NCBI RefSeq assembly: GCF_036965045.1
Contig: NZ_JBALOV010000007.1
Coordinates: 124,001 to 188,000 of the forward strand
Length of the DNA stretch: 64,000 bases
Reading direction: 5' to 3'
DNA from: Ferdinandcohnia sp036965045
GTDB taxonomy: Bacteria > Bacillota > Bacilli > Bacillales > Bacillaceae_L
Shown here: piece after piece, positions 9,376 through 17,738 of the stretch
Position numbering within the stretch: the first letter of the stretch is position 1
Layout of the letters: every line of letters begins with the position of its first letter
Made by a program: the position numbers and the translations under genes
Notes under the pieces: model-generated
Seen by the model: only the letters and a program-made list of their open reading frames with translations
Database searches by the model: none
Told to the model about the DNA's origin: nothing

Positions 9376-9453
9376 ATGAACCTATTATAGTGGGGGAATC
9401 CGTTTCCCCACTATATGTGTTGAAATCTATAGTTTAGTTAGAGGGTGTAACAC

Positions 9454-10317
9454 ATGCCACAATTTTTTCTCAATAAGCGATTAATTATTTTACTTGTATG
9501 TATCATCGTTCTAGTGGCATTGATTGGATTTTCCTTAAAAGAACGTGACAAGTTATCATGGCCGGAACAGTTTTTAAAGGACTCGGTTGGCTGGGTTCAA
9601 AGTATCTTTCATCAGCCCTCTCAAGCAATTGCTGGATTTTTTGATAATGTCAATCATATTCAACATACATTTGAAGAGAATAAACTGTTAAAGGAAAAAC
9701 TTGATTCCTATGGTCAGTTAGAAGCAAAAGTACAGGAATTAGAAAAAGAAAATGAAAAATTAAGGGATGTTTTGGATAAAACAGAATCACTTGATCATTT
9801 TAATAAAATCCAGGCAACCGTAATAGGACGTAACCCTGATCAATGGCATGAAATTATTACGGTTAACAGAGGGACCCGACATGGAGTAGAGGTTGACATG
9901 GCTGTGATCACCTCAAAAGGGTTAATTGGTAAGGTAAAACACGCAAATGAGTTTACATCAACCATCCAGTTATTGAGCTCCCCAAATCGCATCAATCGCA
10001 TCTCAGCTTATATTCAAGGCGAGACAAAGATTATGGGGTTAATCGAAGGATATGATGAAAAGAAAGAAGCACTTTTATTTAAAATCAATACACCAGATGA
10101 AAAAATTGAAAAAGATCAAAAGGTACTTACATCAGGACTTGGCGGAATATTCCCAAGTGAGCTCTATATTGGTGAGGTCATGGATGTTGTACCAGATGAC
10201 TATGGATTAACAAAAACGGCATATATTAAGCCTGCGGCTGATTTTTATGAAATCGATCATGTTATAATTGTTGAAAGAACTATGATTGTTCCAAATGAAA
10301 AGGAGGAAGAATCGTGA
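9454..10317 (+). CDS. mreC: Rod-shape determining protein MreC
   Basis: Extracytoplasmic scaffold of the elongation machinery that links MreB to penicillin-binding proteins. The 287-aa product has one N-terminal membrane helix (about residues 8-27), then a coiled coil (about 70-110) and two beta-barrel domains with family phrases such as VIGRNPDQWHEIITVNRGT and GLIGKV. ATG follows GAGGGTG. It overlaps mreD by 4 bp. Confidence 0.95.
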   Translation: MPQFFLNKRLIILLVCIIVLVALIGFSLKERDKLSWPEQFLKDSVGWVQSIFHQPSQAIAGFFDNVNHIQHTFEENKLLKEKLDSYGQLEAKVQELEKENEKLRDVLDKTESLDHFNKIQATVIGRNPDQWHEIITVNRGTRHGVEVDMAVITSKGLIGKVKHANEFTSTIQLLSSPNRINRISAYIQGETKIMGLIEGYDEKKEALLFKINTPDEKIEKDQKVLTSGLGGIFPSELYIGEVMDVVPDDYGLTKTAYIKPAADFYEIDHVIIVERTMIVPNEKEEES

Positions 10318-10823
10318 AGCGTGTCGTTCTTCCCCTTATTTTGTCCTTCTTTTTTTTATTTGAAAGTAGTTTTGTTGATTTAGTACCTGCAGATATTTTT
10401 CATCAGGAAAATGTGTATGTTCCTCGGTTTTTATTTGTCTTGATTGCATTTATAACAGTTTACTTTAATAAACCAATGGGGCTTGTTTATGGGGCTATTT
10501 TTGGCCTGCTTTACGACATCGTTTACACTGAAATACTAGGAGTTTATTTGTTTCTTTATACTCTTATGGCGTATCTTATTTCCTGGGCAAGTCGAATTTT
10601 ACAAACGAATATCTTTGTTATTTCATTTTTAAGTCTTATTGGAATCGTTGCTTTGGAATTTTGTGTGTACGCAGTAAATCTGGCAATCGGTTCAACTTCT
10701 TTTTCAATTGAACAATTTTTACAAATTCGTATTTTGCCGACAATTCTATTAAATAGTATATTTATACTAGTATTTGCTTACCCATTTAAAAAATTACTAG
10801 GAAAGTTACATATAGAAGAGTAA
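10314..10823 (+). CDS. mreD: Rod-shape determining protein MreD
   Basis: Small polytopic partner of MreC in the cell-wall elongation complex. The 169 aa are almost entirely hydrophobic, with about five membrane helices. The GTG start overlaps the mreC stop codon (GTGA) and is preceded by AAGGAGGAA within mreC, indicating coupled translation. Identification rests on topology, length and the mreBC context. Confidence 0.92.
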   Translation: MKRVVLPLILSFFFLFESSFVDLVPADIFHQENVYVPRFLFVLIAFITVYFNKPMGLVYGAIFGLLYDIVYTEILGVYLFLYTLMAYLISWASRILQTNIFVISFLSLIGIVALEFCVYAVNLAIGSTSFSIEQFLQIRILPTILLNSIFILVFAYPFKKLLGKLHIEE

Positions 10824-10904
10824 GTAGATTCTCTTTAAAAAGTTTTAAATTTAACAGGAAAAAGGGAGTCTTTTGTTGAAGTATATATCGTTGAGGTGAA
10901 CGTC

Positions 10905-11588
10905 GTGAAAGGACAAAAACAGCAGTATGTTACTATAAAAGGGACAAAAGACGGACTAACGTTGCATCTCGATGATTCTTGTTCATTCAAAGAACTGGTC
11001 TCAGACCTTGAGATTAAGCTTTCCTTGAATCAGAAACGGAATGATGATGTTCCGTTTGTTCCTGTTAAAGTGAAAATTGGTAATCGTTTTTTAACACAAG
11101 ATCAAGAAGAAGAAATACGTTCCGTCATCCGAAATAAAAAGCATTTGGTAGTGGATGTAATTGACAGTAATGTGATTACAAAACAAGAAGCTGAAGAAAT
11201 GAAGAAAAAGAATGAAATTGTTTCAGTTGCAAAGGTCGTACGTTCTGGACAAGTCCTAAAAGTAGATGGAGACCTTATGCTTGTCGGTGATGTCAATCCG
11301 GGAGCAACTGTTATTGCAGGTGGAAATATTTTTATTTTAGGATCGTTACGTGGAATTGCACATGCTGGTTACTATGGAAGAAAAGATGCTATCATTGCAG
11401 CGTCAGTTATGAAACCAACTCAGCTTCGAATAGGTGATATAATGAATAGAGCACCAGACTCTGTTCAAACAGAAACGAATATAATGGAATGTGCATATGT
11501 GGACGATAATGAGACAATTGTAGTAGATAGATTGCAACAGTTAACTCATTTAAGACCTAACTTAACAAGGTTAGAAGGGGGAATCTAG
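10905..11588 (+). CDS. minC: Septum site-determining protein MinC
   Basis: Inhibitor of FtsZ assembly that blocks division at the poles. The N-terminal domain starts with KGQKQQYVTIKGTKDGL, and the C-terminal beta-helix carries GDVNPGATVIAGGNIFILGS and LRGIAHAG. GTG 10905 is preferred over GTG 10896: GAGGTGA lies 5 bases before it and the resulting N-terminus matches the family. Length 227 aa. It is followed after 2 bp by minD. Confidence 0.95.
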   Translation: MKGQKQQYVTIKGTKDGLTLHLDDSCSFKELVSDLEIKLSLNQKRNDDVPFVPVKVKIGNRFLTQDQEEEIRSVIRNKKHLVVDVIDSNVITKQEAEEMKKKNEIVSVAKVVRSGQVLKVDGDLMLVGDVNPGATVIAGGNIFILGSLRGIAHAGYYGRKDAIIAASVMKPTQLRIGDIMNRAPDSVQTETNIMECAYVDDNETIVVDRLQQLTHLRPNLTRLEGGI

Positions 11589-11590
11589 CT

Positions 11591-12391
11591 GTGGGAGAGG
11601 CTATAGTTATTACATCAGGAAAAGGTGGAGTCGGTAAGACGACTACGTCTGCTAATGTGGGCACTTCCTTGGCTGTGCTAGGGAAACGTGTGTGTTTAAT
11701 AGATACAGATATTGGCCTGCGAAATCTAGATGTTGTCATGGGACTAGAGAACCGCATCATCTATGATTTAGTAGACGTCGTTCAAGGTCGTTGTAAGCTG
11801 AAACAAGCTTTAGTAAAGGATAAACGATTTGATGACCATCTCTATTTACTGCCAGCTGCTCAAACAAGTGATAAAACTGCAGTAGAGCCTAGCCAAATGA
11901 AGAAATTGGTCGAAGAGTTAAAACAAGACTTTGATTATATTATTATCGACTGTCCTGCGGGTATTGAACAAGGCTTTCAAAATGCTGTCGCTGGGGCAGA
12001 CCAGGCAATTGTTGTAACAACACCAGAAATTTCTGCTGTTCGTGATGCTGACCGTATTATTGGATTGCTAGAAAAAGAGGAAGTTCAACCACCGCGCCTC
12101 ATCGTGAATCGTATTCGAAATCATATGATGAAAACAGGTGAAATGCTTGATCTCGACGAAATTGTTACTCATCTTTCAATTGATTTAATCGGGATTGTTT
12201 CCGATGATGATGAAGTCATCAAAGCTTCAAATAGTGGTGAACCCATTGCCTTAAATACAAGTAGTAAAACAGCAATTGCGTATCGAAATATCGCACGAAG
12301 AATTTTAGGAGAATCCATTCCGCTGCAATCTCTTGAAAATGACCAAAAGGGTATGTTTTCAAAGATTAAGAAATTCTTTGGTGTCCGTTAA
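11591..12391 (+). CDS. minD: Septum site-determining ATPase MinD
   Basis: Membrane-bound ATPase that positions MinC. It has the deviant Walker A motif GKGGVGKTT near the N-terminus, the switch region IDTDIGLRNLD, and a C-terminal amphipathic helix ending KIKKFFGVR that acts as the membrane anchor. GTG start behind AGGGGGA; 266 aa. Last gene of the mre-min group, followed by a terminator. Confidence 0.97.
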   Translation: MGEAIVITSGKGGVGKTTTSANVGTSLAVLGKRVCLIDTDIGLRNLDVVMGLENRIIYDLVDVVQGRCKLKQALVKDKRFDDHLYLLPAAQTSDKTAVEPSQMKKLVEELKQDFDYIIIDCPAGIEQGFQNAVAGADQAIVVTTPEISAVRDADRIIGLLEKEEVQPPRLIVNRIRNHMMKTGEMLDLDEIVTHLSIDLIGIVSDDDEVIKASNSGEPIALNTSSKTAIAYRNIARRILGESIPLQSLENDQKGMFSKIKKFFGVR

Positions 12392-12421
12392 ACCGCCTTT
12401 ACCATGAGGTGGTTTTTTTAT
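12392..12421 (+). terminator. Terminator after minD
   Basis: ACCGCCT and AGGTGGT pair (one G-T pair), followed by seven T residues. Confidence 0.7.
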
Positions 12422-12635
12422 TTGGCTTTAAATGTAAATAACTTCATACGATTAATGAGGATTAGGACCTGCATTTTTTTATGATGCCGGTTGGCTAGGG
12501 GACATTACCTATTATGGAAATGAAATTGGGAGGGATAATTTACCAACTCAAGCATTTAAATTCAGGTGCCCTTATATCTAGGTTCCCTTTGAGAATGAAC
12601 AATCACCAAAATTAATAGATAAATAGCTTCCTACT

Positions 12636-12665
12636 GTCATATCTAAAGCCCTTCAGTCATAGACT
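12636..12665 (+). promoter_or_regulatory. Candidate sigma-E promoter of spoIVFA-spoIVFB
   Basis: GTCATATC, a 14-base spacer and CATAGACT resemble the mother-cell sigma-E pattern (ATATT, 14 bases, CATACAAT). It lies 37 bp before spoIVFA. The B. subtilis spoIVF operon is known to be sigma-E dependent. The rest of the 310-bp gap from minD shows only the terminator; I saw no further gene there. Confidence 0.6.
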
Positions 12666-12701
12666 TGTACAAATAATATGGACAAGGAATGATGTGAAAC
12701 C

Positions 12702-13481
12702 ATGAGTAATCGAGCCAAAGAAATTAGAAGGCGGATTGAAAAGAGAAAACGTGCGAGATACTCCGCCCCAGTAAACTCACGAAAATCAACTCCTCCCATT
12801 TTAGTAAGCGATGAGGAAAGGTACGGAGGCAATTCATACTCATCCTTCGATGGAGGCGGACCAGGAGATGGAGGCCATCCTCTGTTTCGAAAAGAAATTT
12901 TTCTTTTTAAAGTATTACTCTCGGCAATTCTTGTTTTATCGATAGGCATTGTATTTAAAAAACAATCTCCAACTTTTGAGAATGTCCGGCATTTCGTCTC
13001 GAATACGATGGAAACTGAATTTCAATTTGCCGCTGTTACCGAATGGTATAAAGATACCTTTGGCAGCCCGCTTGCATTAATCCCAATCAATCAAAATAAA
13101 GAAAAAACCGATACGCCAACGCCGAGTAAATATGCAATCCCTGCCGCTGGAAAAGTAACTGAATCCTTTGAAGCAAATGGGCAAGGAATTATTGTTGAAA
13201 CAAACAGTAAGGTAGTCGAAGCAATGAACGCAGGAAATGTTACCGAAGTTGCGGTTAAAGGTGAACTTGGAAAAACGGTTGTCATTCAGCATAGTGATGG
13301 TTCTGAAACGTGGTATGGGAATCTAGGTTCGATTGATGTAAAACTTTATGATTATGTGGAAACCGGCCAAGAAGTTGGTAAGGTACAGGAGCCAGAGGGT
13401 GACGATAAAGGAACATATTATTTTGCAATAAAGCAAGGTGAAACATTTATTGATCCGATACAGGTGATAAAATTTGAATAA
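12702..13481 (+). CDS. spoIVFA: Stage IV sporulation protein FA
   Basis: Outer forespore membrane protein that holds the SpoIVFB protease inactive together with BofA until the SpoIVB signal arrives. The 259-aa product has a basic N-terminus (KEIRRRIEKRKRARY), one membrane helix at about residues 66-86, and a C-terminal LytM/M23-like domain (about 140-255) with the phrases TVVIQHSDGSETWYGNL and GTYYFAIKQG. The domain looks degenerate for catalysis. It overlaps spoIVFB by 8 bp. Confidence 0.93.
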   Translation: MSNRAKEIRRRIEKRKRARYSAPVNSRKSTPPILVSDEERYGGNSYSSFDGGGPGDGGHPLFRKEIFLFKVLLSAILVLSIGIVFKKQSPTFENVRHFVSNTMETEFQFAAVTEWYKDTFGSPLALIPINQNKEKTDTPTPSKYAIPAAGKVTESFEANGQGIIVETNSKVVEAMNAGNVTEVAVKGELGKTVVIQHSDGSETWYGNLGSIDVKLYDYVETGQEVGKVQEPEGDDKGTYYFAIKQGETFIDPIQVIKFE

Positions 13482-14340
13482 CTATGTAAAACTCCTCAGA
13501 AAAATTGAAATACATCCATTGCTTTGGCTCATTGTTGGTGTGGCAGTAATTACGGCGCACTTTAGAGAGTTATTGATGCTCTTTTTAATCATATTGGTCC
13601 ATGAAATGGGACATGCTGCATGTGCCCATTTTTTTTCATGGAGAATAAAAAGGATACAGCTTCTTCCATTTGGTGGTGTGGCGGAGATGGATGAGCATGG
13701 AAATCGGCCTTTGAAGGAGGAGCTCCTGGTTATTTTAGCAGGACCTCTCCAGCATTTATGGATGGTGGCGGTTCCTTATTTCTTAACAGTTGGTTCTGTC
13801 ATATCCGAAAAGACATTTGATCTCTTTTTTTATCATAATGCAGTTATCTTTTTCTTTAATCTTCTTCCGATCTGGCCGCTTGATGGAGGAAAACTTCTCT
13901 ATTTGTTTTTCTCCTTTAGGCACTCTTTTTTTGAAGCCCATAAACGGATGCTCATTGTTTCGAGCCTGGTTGCTGTGTTCATATTAATCGGAATGGTTTT
14001 CTATAGTCCTACTAATCTTAATCTTTGGGTCATTCTCTCCTTCCTATTCTTTTCAATTATTATGGAGTGGAGGAAGCGTCATTTTGTGTTTATGAGGTTT
14101 CTGCTCGAGCGCTATTACGGAAAGCAAGATACCTTTACAAAGCTTAAGCCATTGGTGGTAGATGAAACAGAAATGGTTTATTCCGTTCTATCCATGTTTC
14201 AACGGGGGTGTAAGCATCCGATTGTCATACAAAAGGATGGAGAAAACCAACAACCTCTTGATGAAAATGAGCTTTTGCATGCCTATTTTAATGATAAAAA
14301 GATTACTCAACCCGTTGGCGAGCTTCTCTACTTGTATTGA
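13474..14340 (+). CDS. spoIVFB: Stage IV sporulation protein FB, intramembrane metalloprotease
   Basis: Site-2 protease that cleaves pro-sigma-K in the mother cell. HEMGHA is the HExxH zinc motif inside a membrane helix (about residues 44-49). The third zinc ligand region is NLLPIWPLDGGK. FFSWRIKRIQLLPFGG and GPLQH are other family signatures. A CBS-like C-terminal domain follows the membrane part. The TTG at 13474 has AGGTGAT 5 bases upstream and gives the normal 288 aa. Confidence 0.95.
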   Translation: MNNYVKLLRKIEIHPLLWLIVGVAVITAHFRELLMLFLIILVHEMGHAACAHFFSWRIKRIQLLPFGGVAEMDEHGNRPLKEELLVILAGPLQHLWMVAVPYFLTVGSVISEKTFDLFFYHNAVIFFFNLLPIWPLDGGKLLYLFFSFRHSFFEAHKRMLIVSSLVAVFILIGMVFYSPTNLNLWVILSFLFFSIIMEWRKRHFVFMRFLLERYYGKQDTFTKLKPLVVDETEMVYSVLSMFQRGCKHPIVIQKDGENQQPLDENELLHAYFNDKKITQPVGELLYLY

Positions 14341-14382
14341 CGTTACTAGTTAGGTTACATTAAAAAGAAAGCGTAATGTCAA
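14337..14382 (+). other. Inverted repeat between spoIVFB and rng
   Basis: TTGACGTTAC (14337-14346) and GTAATGTCAA (14373-14382) pair over 10 bp with one G-T pair and a 26-base loop. There is no T run. It overlaps the spoIVFB stop codon and ends just before the rng ribosome site, so it may protect the mRNA or affect rng initiation. Function is inference. Confidence 0.4.
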
Positions 14383-14398
14383 AGCGAGGATCAAGAGT

Positions 14399-15868
14399 TT
14401 GAAAACAATTATTATAAATGTGAAAACAAGTGAAAAGCGTGTGGCGGTGGTCAAAGGAAATAAGGTTGTTGATTTAAATATTCAGCAACCAAAACATAAA
14501 GAAATTGTCGGTAATATTTATAAGGGGCGTGTGATTGATGTCCTCCCGGGGATGCAGGCGGCTTTTGTTGATATTGGCTTAGGCAAGAATGGATATATTG
14601 CACGAGAACAGCTTGCGACCTATCATCTATCAGATGCTAAGGAAAAAGAAAAGAGCATATCCCATTTTGTTAGACAAGGTGAGGAAATCATTGTCCAGGT
14701 AACGAAGGAGGGGGCGGAGCGGAAAGGCCCTAAACTGACTGGTCTAATTGAATTTCCTGGTGCTTTCCTTGTCTATTTGCCTTTTGGGAATTATGTGGCG
14801 GTCTCCAGGAAAATGAAAGAGGAAGAAGAAAGGGATAAATGGCGACGGTTTGGAGAAACACATCTTCAAAACCAAGAGGGCCTAATTATTCGAACAGCTT
14901 GTGAAGATCAAGCTGAAACGACGATATTGAAGGAACTTGAATTTCAGCGAACTCGTTACAATACCTTACAAGACCTACAAAAAAAGCTTAAGCCACCAAG
15001 CTTATTAGTGGATGCAAATAATCTTGTCGATAAAATTTTACTCGAGCATCGGATTGAAACAATTAAAGAAATTGTGATTGATGATGCTGGAGGTTTTCGA
15101 CAGCTAAAGGAACAACTAGGTGAAGAAAAAGTCTCATATTATAGTGGAAAAGAGAATATTTTTTCTTTCTATGGGATTGAGAAAGAAATTGAACGAGGTC
15201 TTAAAGAAATTGTGTGGATTGACAATGGGGCTTACTTGTTAATTGAACATACGGAAGCGTTAACGATTATTGACGTAAACACTGGAAAATTTCTAGGAAA
15301 AGAAAACTTACGAGATACTGTGTTTAAAACAAATTTAGCCGCTGCGAAAGAAATAGCGTATCAGTTAATGTTGCGTGATATTAGTGGAATTGTTTTGATT
15401 GATTTTATTGATATGAAGCAAAATGATGAACGACAAAAAGTAATCCAAGCTCTAAGGTCTGTAACAAAGGAAGATAGAAATCGGGTGACCATACATGGTT
15501 TTACTTCACTCGGTATATTAGAAATTACTCGTAAGAAAACAAGAAATAATCTATCGGCTATTTTACAAACAAATTGTCCAACGTGTTCAGGTACTGGTCG
15601 GATAGATTCTCCTGAAACGGTTGCCTTTAAGCTTGAACGAGAACTTTGGGAGCATTATGGAAAAGACTACGATGCTGTCTGGATTGAAGCAACTGAAGAA
15701 GTGAAACATGTGATTCTAGGTGACCAAAATGAGCACAAGAAACGATTAGAAGAAGCTTTGTCTATTTATATTTTCATAACAGAATTAGCCTCATCACGAC
15801 ATGATTACACGATTAGGCAATTAGGAAGTTATGATGAAATAAAAGAAAGGCTAACTCATTTATCCTAG
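14399..15868 (+). CDS. rng: Ribonuclease G/E family protein
   Basis: Predicted endoribonuclease of the RNase E/G family. An N-terminal S1-like domain carries GNIYKGRVIDVLPGMQAAFVD. The catalytic block has LTIIDVNTGKF and IVLIDFIDM, whose Asp residues bind Mg2+. The Zn-link is CPTCSGTGR. At 489 aa it is the RNase G-like core with no long C-terminal scaffold. TTG start behind CGAGGAT. B. subtilis 168 lacks a classic RNase E/G here, but many Bacillaceae have this gene between spoIVFB and rplU. Confidence 0.92.
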   Translation: MKTIIINVKTSEKRVAVVKGNKVVDLNIQQPKHKEIVGNIYKGRVIDVLPGMQAAFVDIGLGKNGYIAREQLATYHLSDAKEKEKSISHFVRQGEEIIVQVTKEGAERKGPKLTGLIEFPGAFLVYLPFGNYVAVSRKMKEEEERDKWRRFGETHLQNQEGLIIRTACEDQAETTILKELEFQRTRYNTLQDLQKKLKPPSLLVDANNLVDKILLEHRIETIKEIVIDDAGGFRQLKEQLGEEKVSYYSGKENIFSFYGIEKEIERGLKEIVWIDNGAYLLIEHTEALTIIDVNTGKFLGKENLRDTVFKTNLAAAKEIAYQLMLRDISGIVLIDFIDMKQNDERQKVIQALRSVTKEDRNRVTIHGFTSLGILEITRKKTRNNLSAILQTNCPTCSGTGRIDSPETVAFKLERELWEHYGKDYDAVWIEATEEVKHVILGDQNEHKKRLEEALSIYIFITELASSRHDYTIRQLGSYDEIKERLTHLS

Positions 15869-15887
15869 TTCATAACGAGAATTCTTA

Positions 15888-15916
15888 TTGACTCCAGTTT
15901 GTCTTTGTGATAATAT
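15888..15916 (+). promoter_or_regulatory. Sigma-A promoter of the rplU operon
   Basis: TTGACT, a 17-base spacer and TAATAT with an extended TG just upstream. It sits immediately before the L21 leader. Confidence 0.65.
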
Positions 15917-15927
15917 TTTCATGTTAT

Positions 15928-16020
15928 TGTTTGTAGCACCCATTGCTACAACCGCACATTCCAGGTATTTAAGTTTCCTTCGATGGAGCGCCTGTGTAGT
16001 GGCGAGTCTTAGTCCAAACT
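15928..16020 (+). ncRNA. Ribosomal protein L21 leader RNA
   Basis: A cis-regulatory leader in the place and with the look of the Bacillaceae L21 leader. The first hairpin is TTGTAGC/GCTACAA (15931-15951). A second structured part contains GGAGCGCC and GTGGCGAG, and the rplU ribosome site AGGAGGTG follows. The known family is thought to bind L21 and repress the operon. Boundaries are approximate. Confidence 0.75.
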
Positions 16021-16036
16021 ATTAGGAGGTGCAAGT

Positions 16037-16345
16037 ATGTACGCAATTATTGAAACTGGCGGTAAGCAAATCAAAGTTCAAGAAGGCCAAGAAATCTATG
16101 TTGAAAAACTAGACGTAGAACAAGGTGGAACAGTTACATTTGACAAGGTGTTATTCGTAGGTGGCGACAACGTAAAAGTTGGTAGCCCAACTGTTGAAGG
16201 TGCAACTGTTACAGCTAAAGTTGAAAAGCAAGGTCGCGCTAAGAAGATCATTGTTTTCAAATATAAGGCTAAAAAGAACTACCGTAAAAAACAAGGTCAT
16301 CGTCAACCTTACACTAAAGTTGTAATCGAAAAAATCAACGCATAA
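16037..16345 (+). CDS. rplU: 50S ribosomal protein L21
   Basis: Structural protein of the large ribosomal subunit that binds 23S rRNA. It starts MYAIIETGGKQIKVQEGQ, contains KIIVFKYKAKKNYRKKQGHR, and is 102 aa as usual. First gene of rplU-prp-rpmA, with a strong AGGAGGTG site. Confidence 0.98.
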   Translation: MYAIIETGGKQIKVQEGQEIYVEKLDVEQGGTVTFDKVLFVGGDNVKVGSPTVEGATVTAKVEKQGRAKKIIVFKYKAKKNYRKKQGHRQPYTKVVIEKINA

Positions 16346-16356
16346 GGCTATCTATC

Positions 16357-16683
16357 ATGATACAAGTAACTATTAATCGTAATAGTTCGGGTAGAATTGA
16401 CTCATTTACAATGAGTGGACATGCCGAATATGATGTTCCTGGTAAGGATATCGTTTGTGCAGGTGCCTCAGCAGTTGCTTTTGGTACCATTAATTCCATA
16501 TATGCTTTATGTAAAGTAGAGCCGATATTGGAGCAAGAAAAAAATGGTTTCCTCCGCTGTCAGATTCCTCCTCTCGAGGATAAGACAAATGAGGAAAAGG
16601 TACAGCTCCTTCTAGAAGGCATGCTAGTATCACTACAAACGATTGAACTTGATTATGGACAATATATGAAAATTCAATCATAA
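16357..16683 (+). CDS. prp: Ribosomal-processing cysteine protease Prp
   Basis: Cysteine protease that removes the N-terminal extension of L27. The catalytic pair is visible as SGHAEYDVPGKDIVCAGASA, with His about residue 22 and Cys about residue 34. Length 108 aa. It lies between rplU and rpmA, the standard Firmicute arrangement, and its substrate site is present in the next gene. Confidence 0.95.
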   Translation: MIQVTINRNSSGRIDSFTMSGHAEYDVPGKDIVCAGASAVAFGTINSIYALCKVEPILEQEKNGFLRCQIPPLEDKTNEEKVQLLLEGMLVSLQTIELDYGQYMKIQS

Positions 16684-16711
16684 AACAATTATCTATAGGA
16701 GGTGGACAATA

Positions 16712-17005
16712 ATGTTCGTAAGATTAGACCTTCAATTCTTCGCTTCTAAAAAAGGGGTAGGTAGTACAAAGAACGGTCGTGATTCAATCGCGAAACGTCT
16801 TGGTGCAAAACGTGCTGATGGTCAATTCGTTACTGGTGGATCTATTTTATACCGTCAACGCGGTACTAAAATCTACCCAGGAGTAAACGTTGGCCGTGGT
16901 GGTGACGACACTCTATTCGCAAAAGTTGACGGAGTTGTTAAATTTGAGCGTTTAGGCCGTGACCGCAAACAAGTAAGTGTATATCCAGCTGCGCAAGAAG
17001 CGTAA
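16712..17005 (+). CDS. rpmA: 50S ribosomal protein L27 with cleavable leader
   Basis: L27 reaches toward the peptidyl transferase centre. The N-terminus MFVRLDLQFFASKKG carries the Firmicute extension with the Prp cleavage motif LQFFA before SKKG. The rest (SKRLGAKRADGQFV type core, RQRGTKIYPG) is typical. Length 97 aa, with an AGGAGGTG site. Confidence 0.98.
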   Translation: MFVRLDLQFFASKKGVGSTKNGRDSIAKRLGAKRADGQFVTGGSILYRQRGTKIYPGVNVGRGGDDTLFAKVDGVVKFERLGRDRKQVSVYPAAQEA

Positions 17006-17011
17006 TCGATA

Positions 17012-17046
17012 AAACTCTAACCATGTGGTTAGAGTTTTTATTTTTT
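17012..17046 (+). terminator. Terminator after rpmA
   Basis: AAACTCTAACC and GGTTAGAGTTT form a perfect 11-bp stem with a 4-base loop and a T-rich tail. Confidence 0.9.
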
Positions 17047-17091
17047 TACAAAGAAACCTGTAGTAAGATTGTAGTGTTATGTTCCAAGGTT

Positions 17092-17100
17092 TGATATAAT
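17092..17100 (+). promoter_or_regulatory. Candidate promoter of spo0B-obg
   Basis: TGATATAAT is an extended -10 element (TGn plus TATAAT) 66 bp before spo0B. The -35 region is weak. Confidence 0.45.
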
Positions 17101-17165
17101 TTTTAGACAAGATTCGAAATCTATAATGTTGTCATGGACGGCATTTGAATTTTAGGGGAAATGTC

Positions 17166-17705
17166 ATGAATAAAAATTGGAGTACGATTGATGTTTTAAA
17201 ACATACACGTCACGATTGGTTAAATAAGATACAATTAATCAAAGGGAATATTTCACTCAATAAAATAGATCGGGTTAAGACCATTATCGAAGAAATTGTA
17301 ATAGACGCTCAAAATGAAACACATCTTACAAATTTACAAATACCAACCTTTGCTGCACTTATCATGACTTTTAATTGGGAGCCACATAAATATCAATTAG
17401 ACTATGATCTTGTCGGCGAAATTCGAAACTTATCGAACCACGATATGAAATTAACTGAATGGTCCATACAATTTTTTGCCATACTTGAAGAAGTGGTAGA
17501 CGATATGGGTGAAAATCATTTATCGCTCACAATAGACTGTTCAACAGAGGAAACTCGATTCTTTTTTGATTTTAGTGGAATACTAAAAAATGGGGAGAAT
17601 CTAACAAATTGGCTGACTAGAATGAGCCAAACAGAACAGTACCCAAAAGTAACAGAGTACAAAGTACATAATGAAGAACTAAGTTTAACACTACATATTG
17701 CATAA
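17166..17705 (+). CDS. spo0B: Sporulation initiation phosphotransferase Spo0B
   Basis: Relays phosphate from Spo0F to Spo0A. The histidine box HTRHDWLNKIQLIKGN places the phosphorylated His at about residue 16, and the C-terminal part is a degenerate kinase-like ATP domain. ATG 17166 is chosen because AGGGGA lies 6 bases upstream; the frame could start at 17145 but with no site. Length 179 aa. Coupled with obg as in B. subtilis. Confidence 0.93.
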   Translation: MNKNWSTIDVLKHTRHDWLNKIQLIKGNISLNKIDRVKTIIEEIVIDAQNETHLTNLQIPTFAALIMTFNWEPHKYQLDYDLVGEIRNLSNHDMKLTEWSIQFFAILEEVVDDMGENHLSLTIDCSTEETRFFFDFSGILKNGENLTNWLTRMSQTEQYPKVTEYKVHNEELSLTLHIA

Positions 17706-17738
17706 AGTTTTAAGTGCATAGATAACCGGAGGTAAGAC

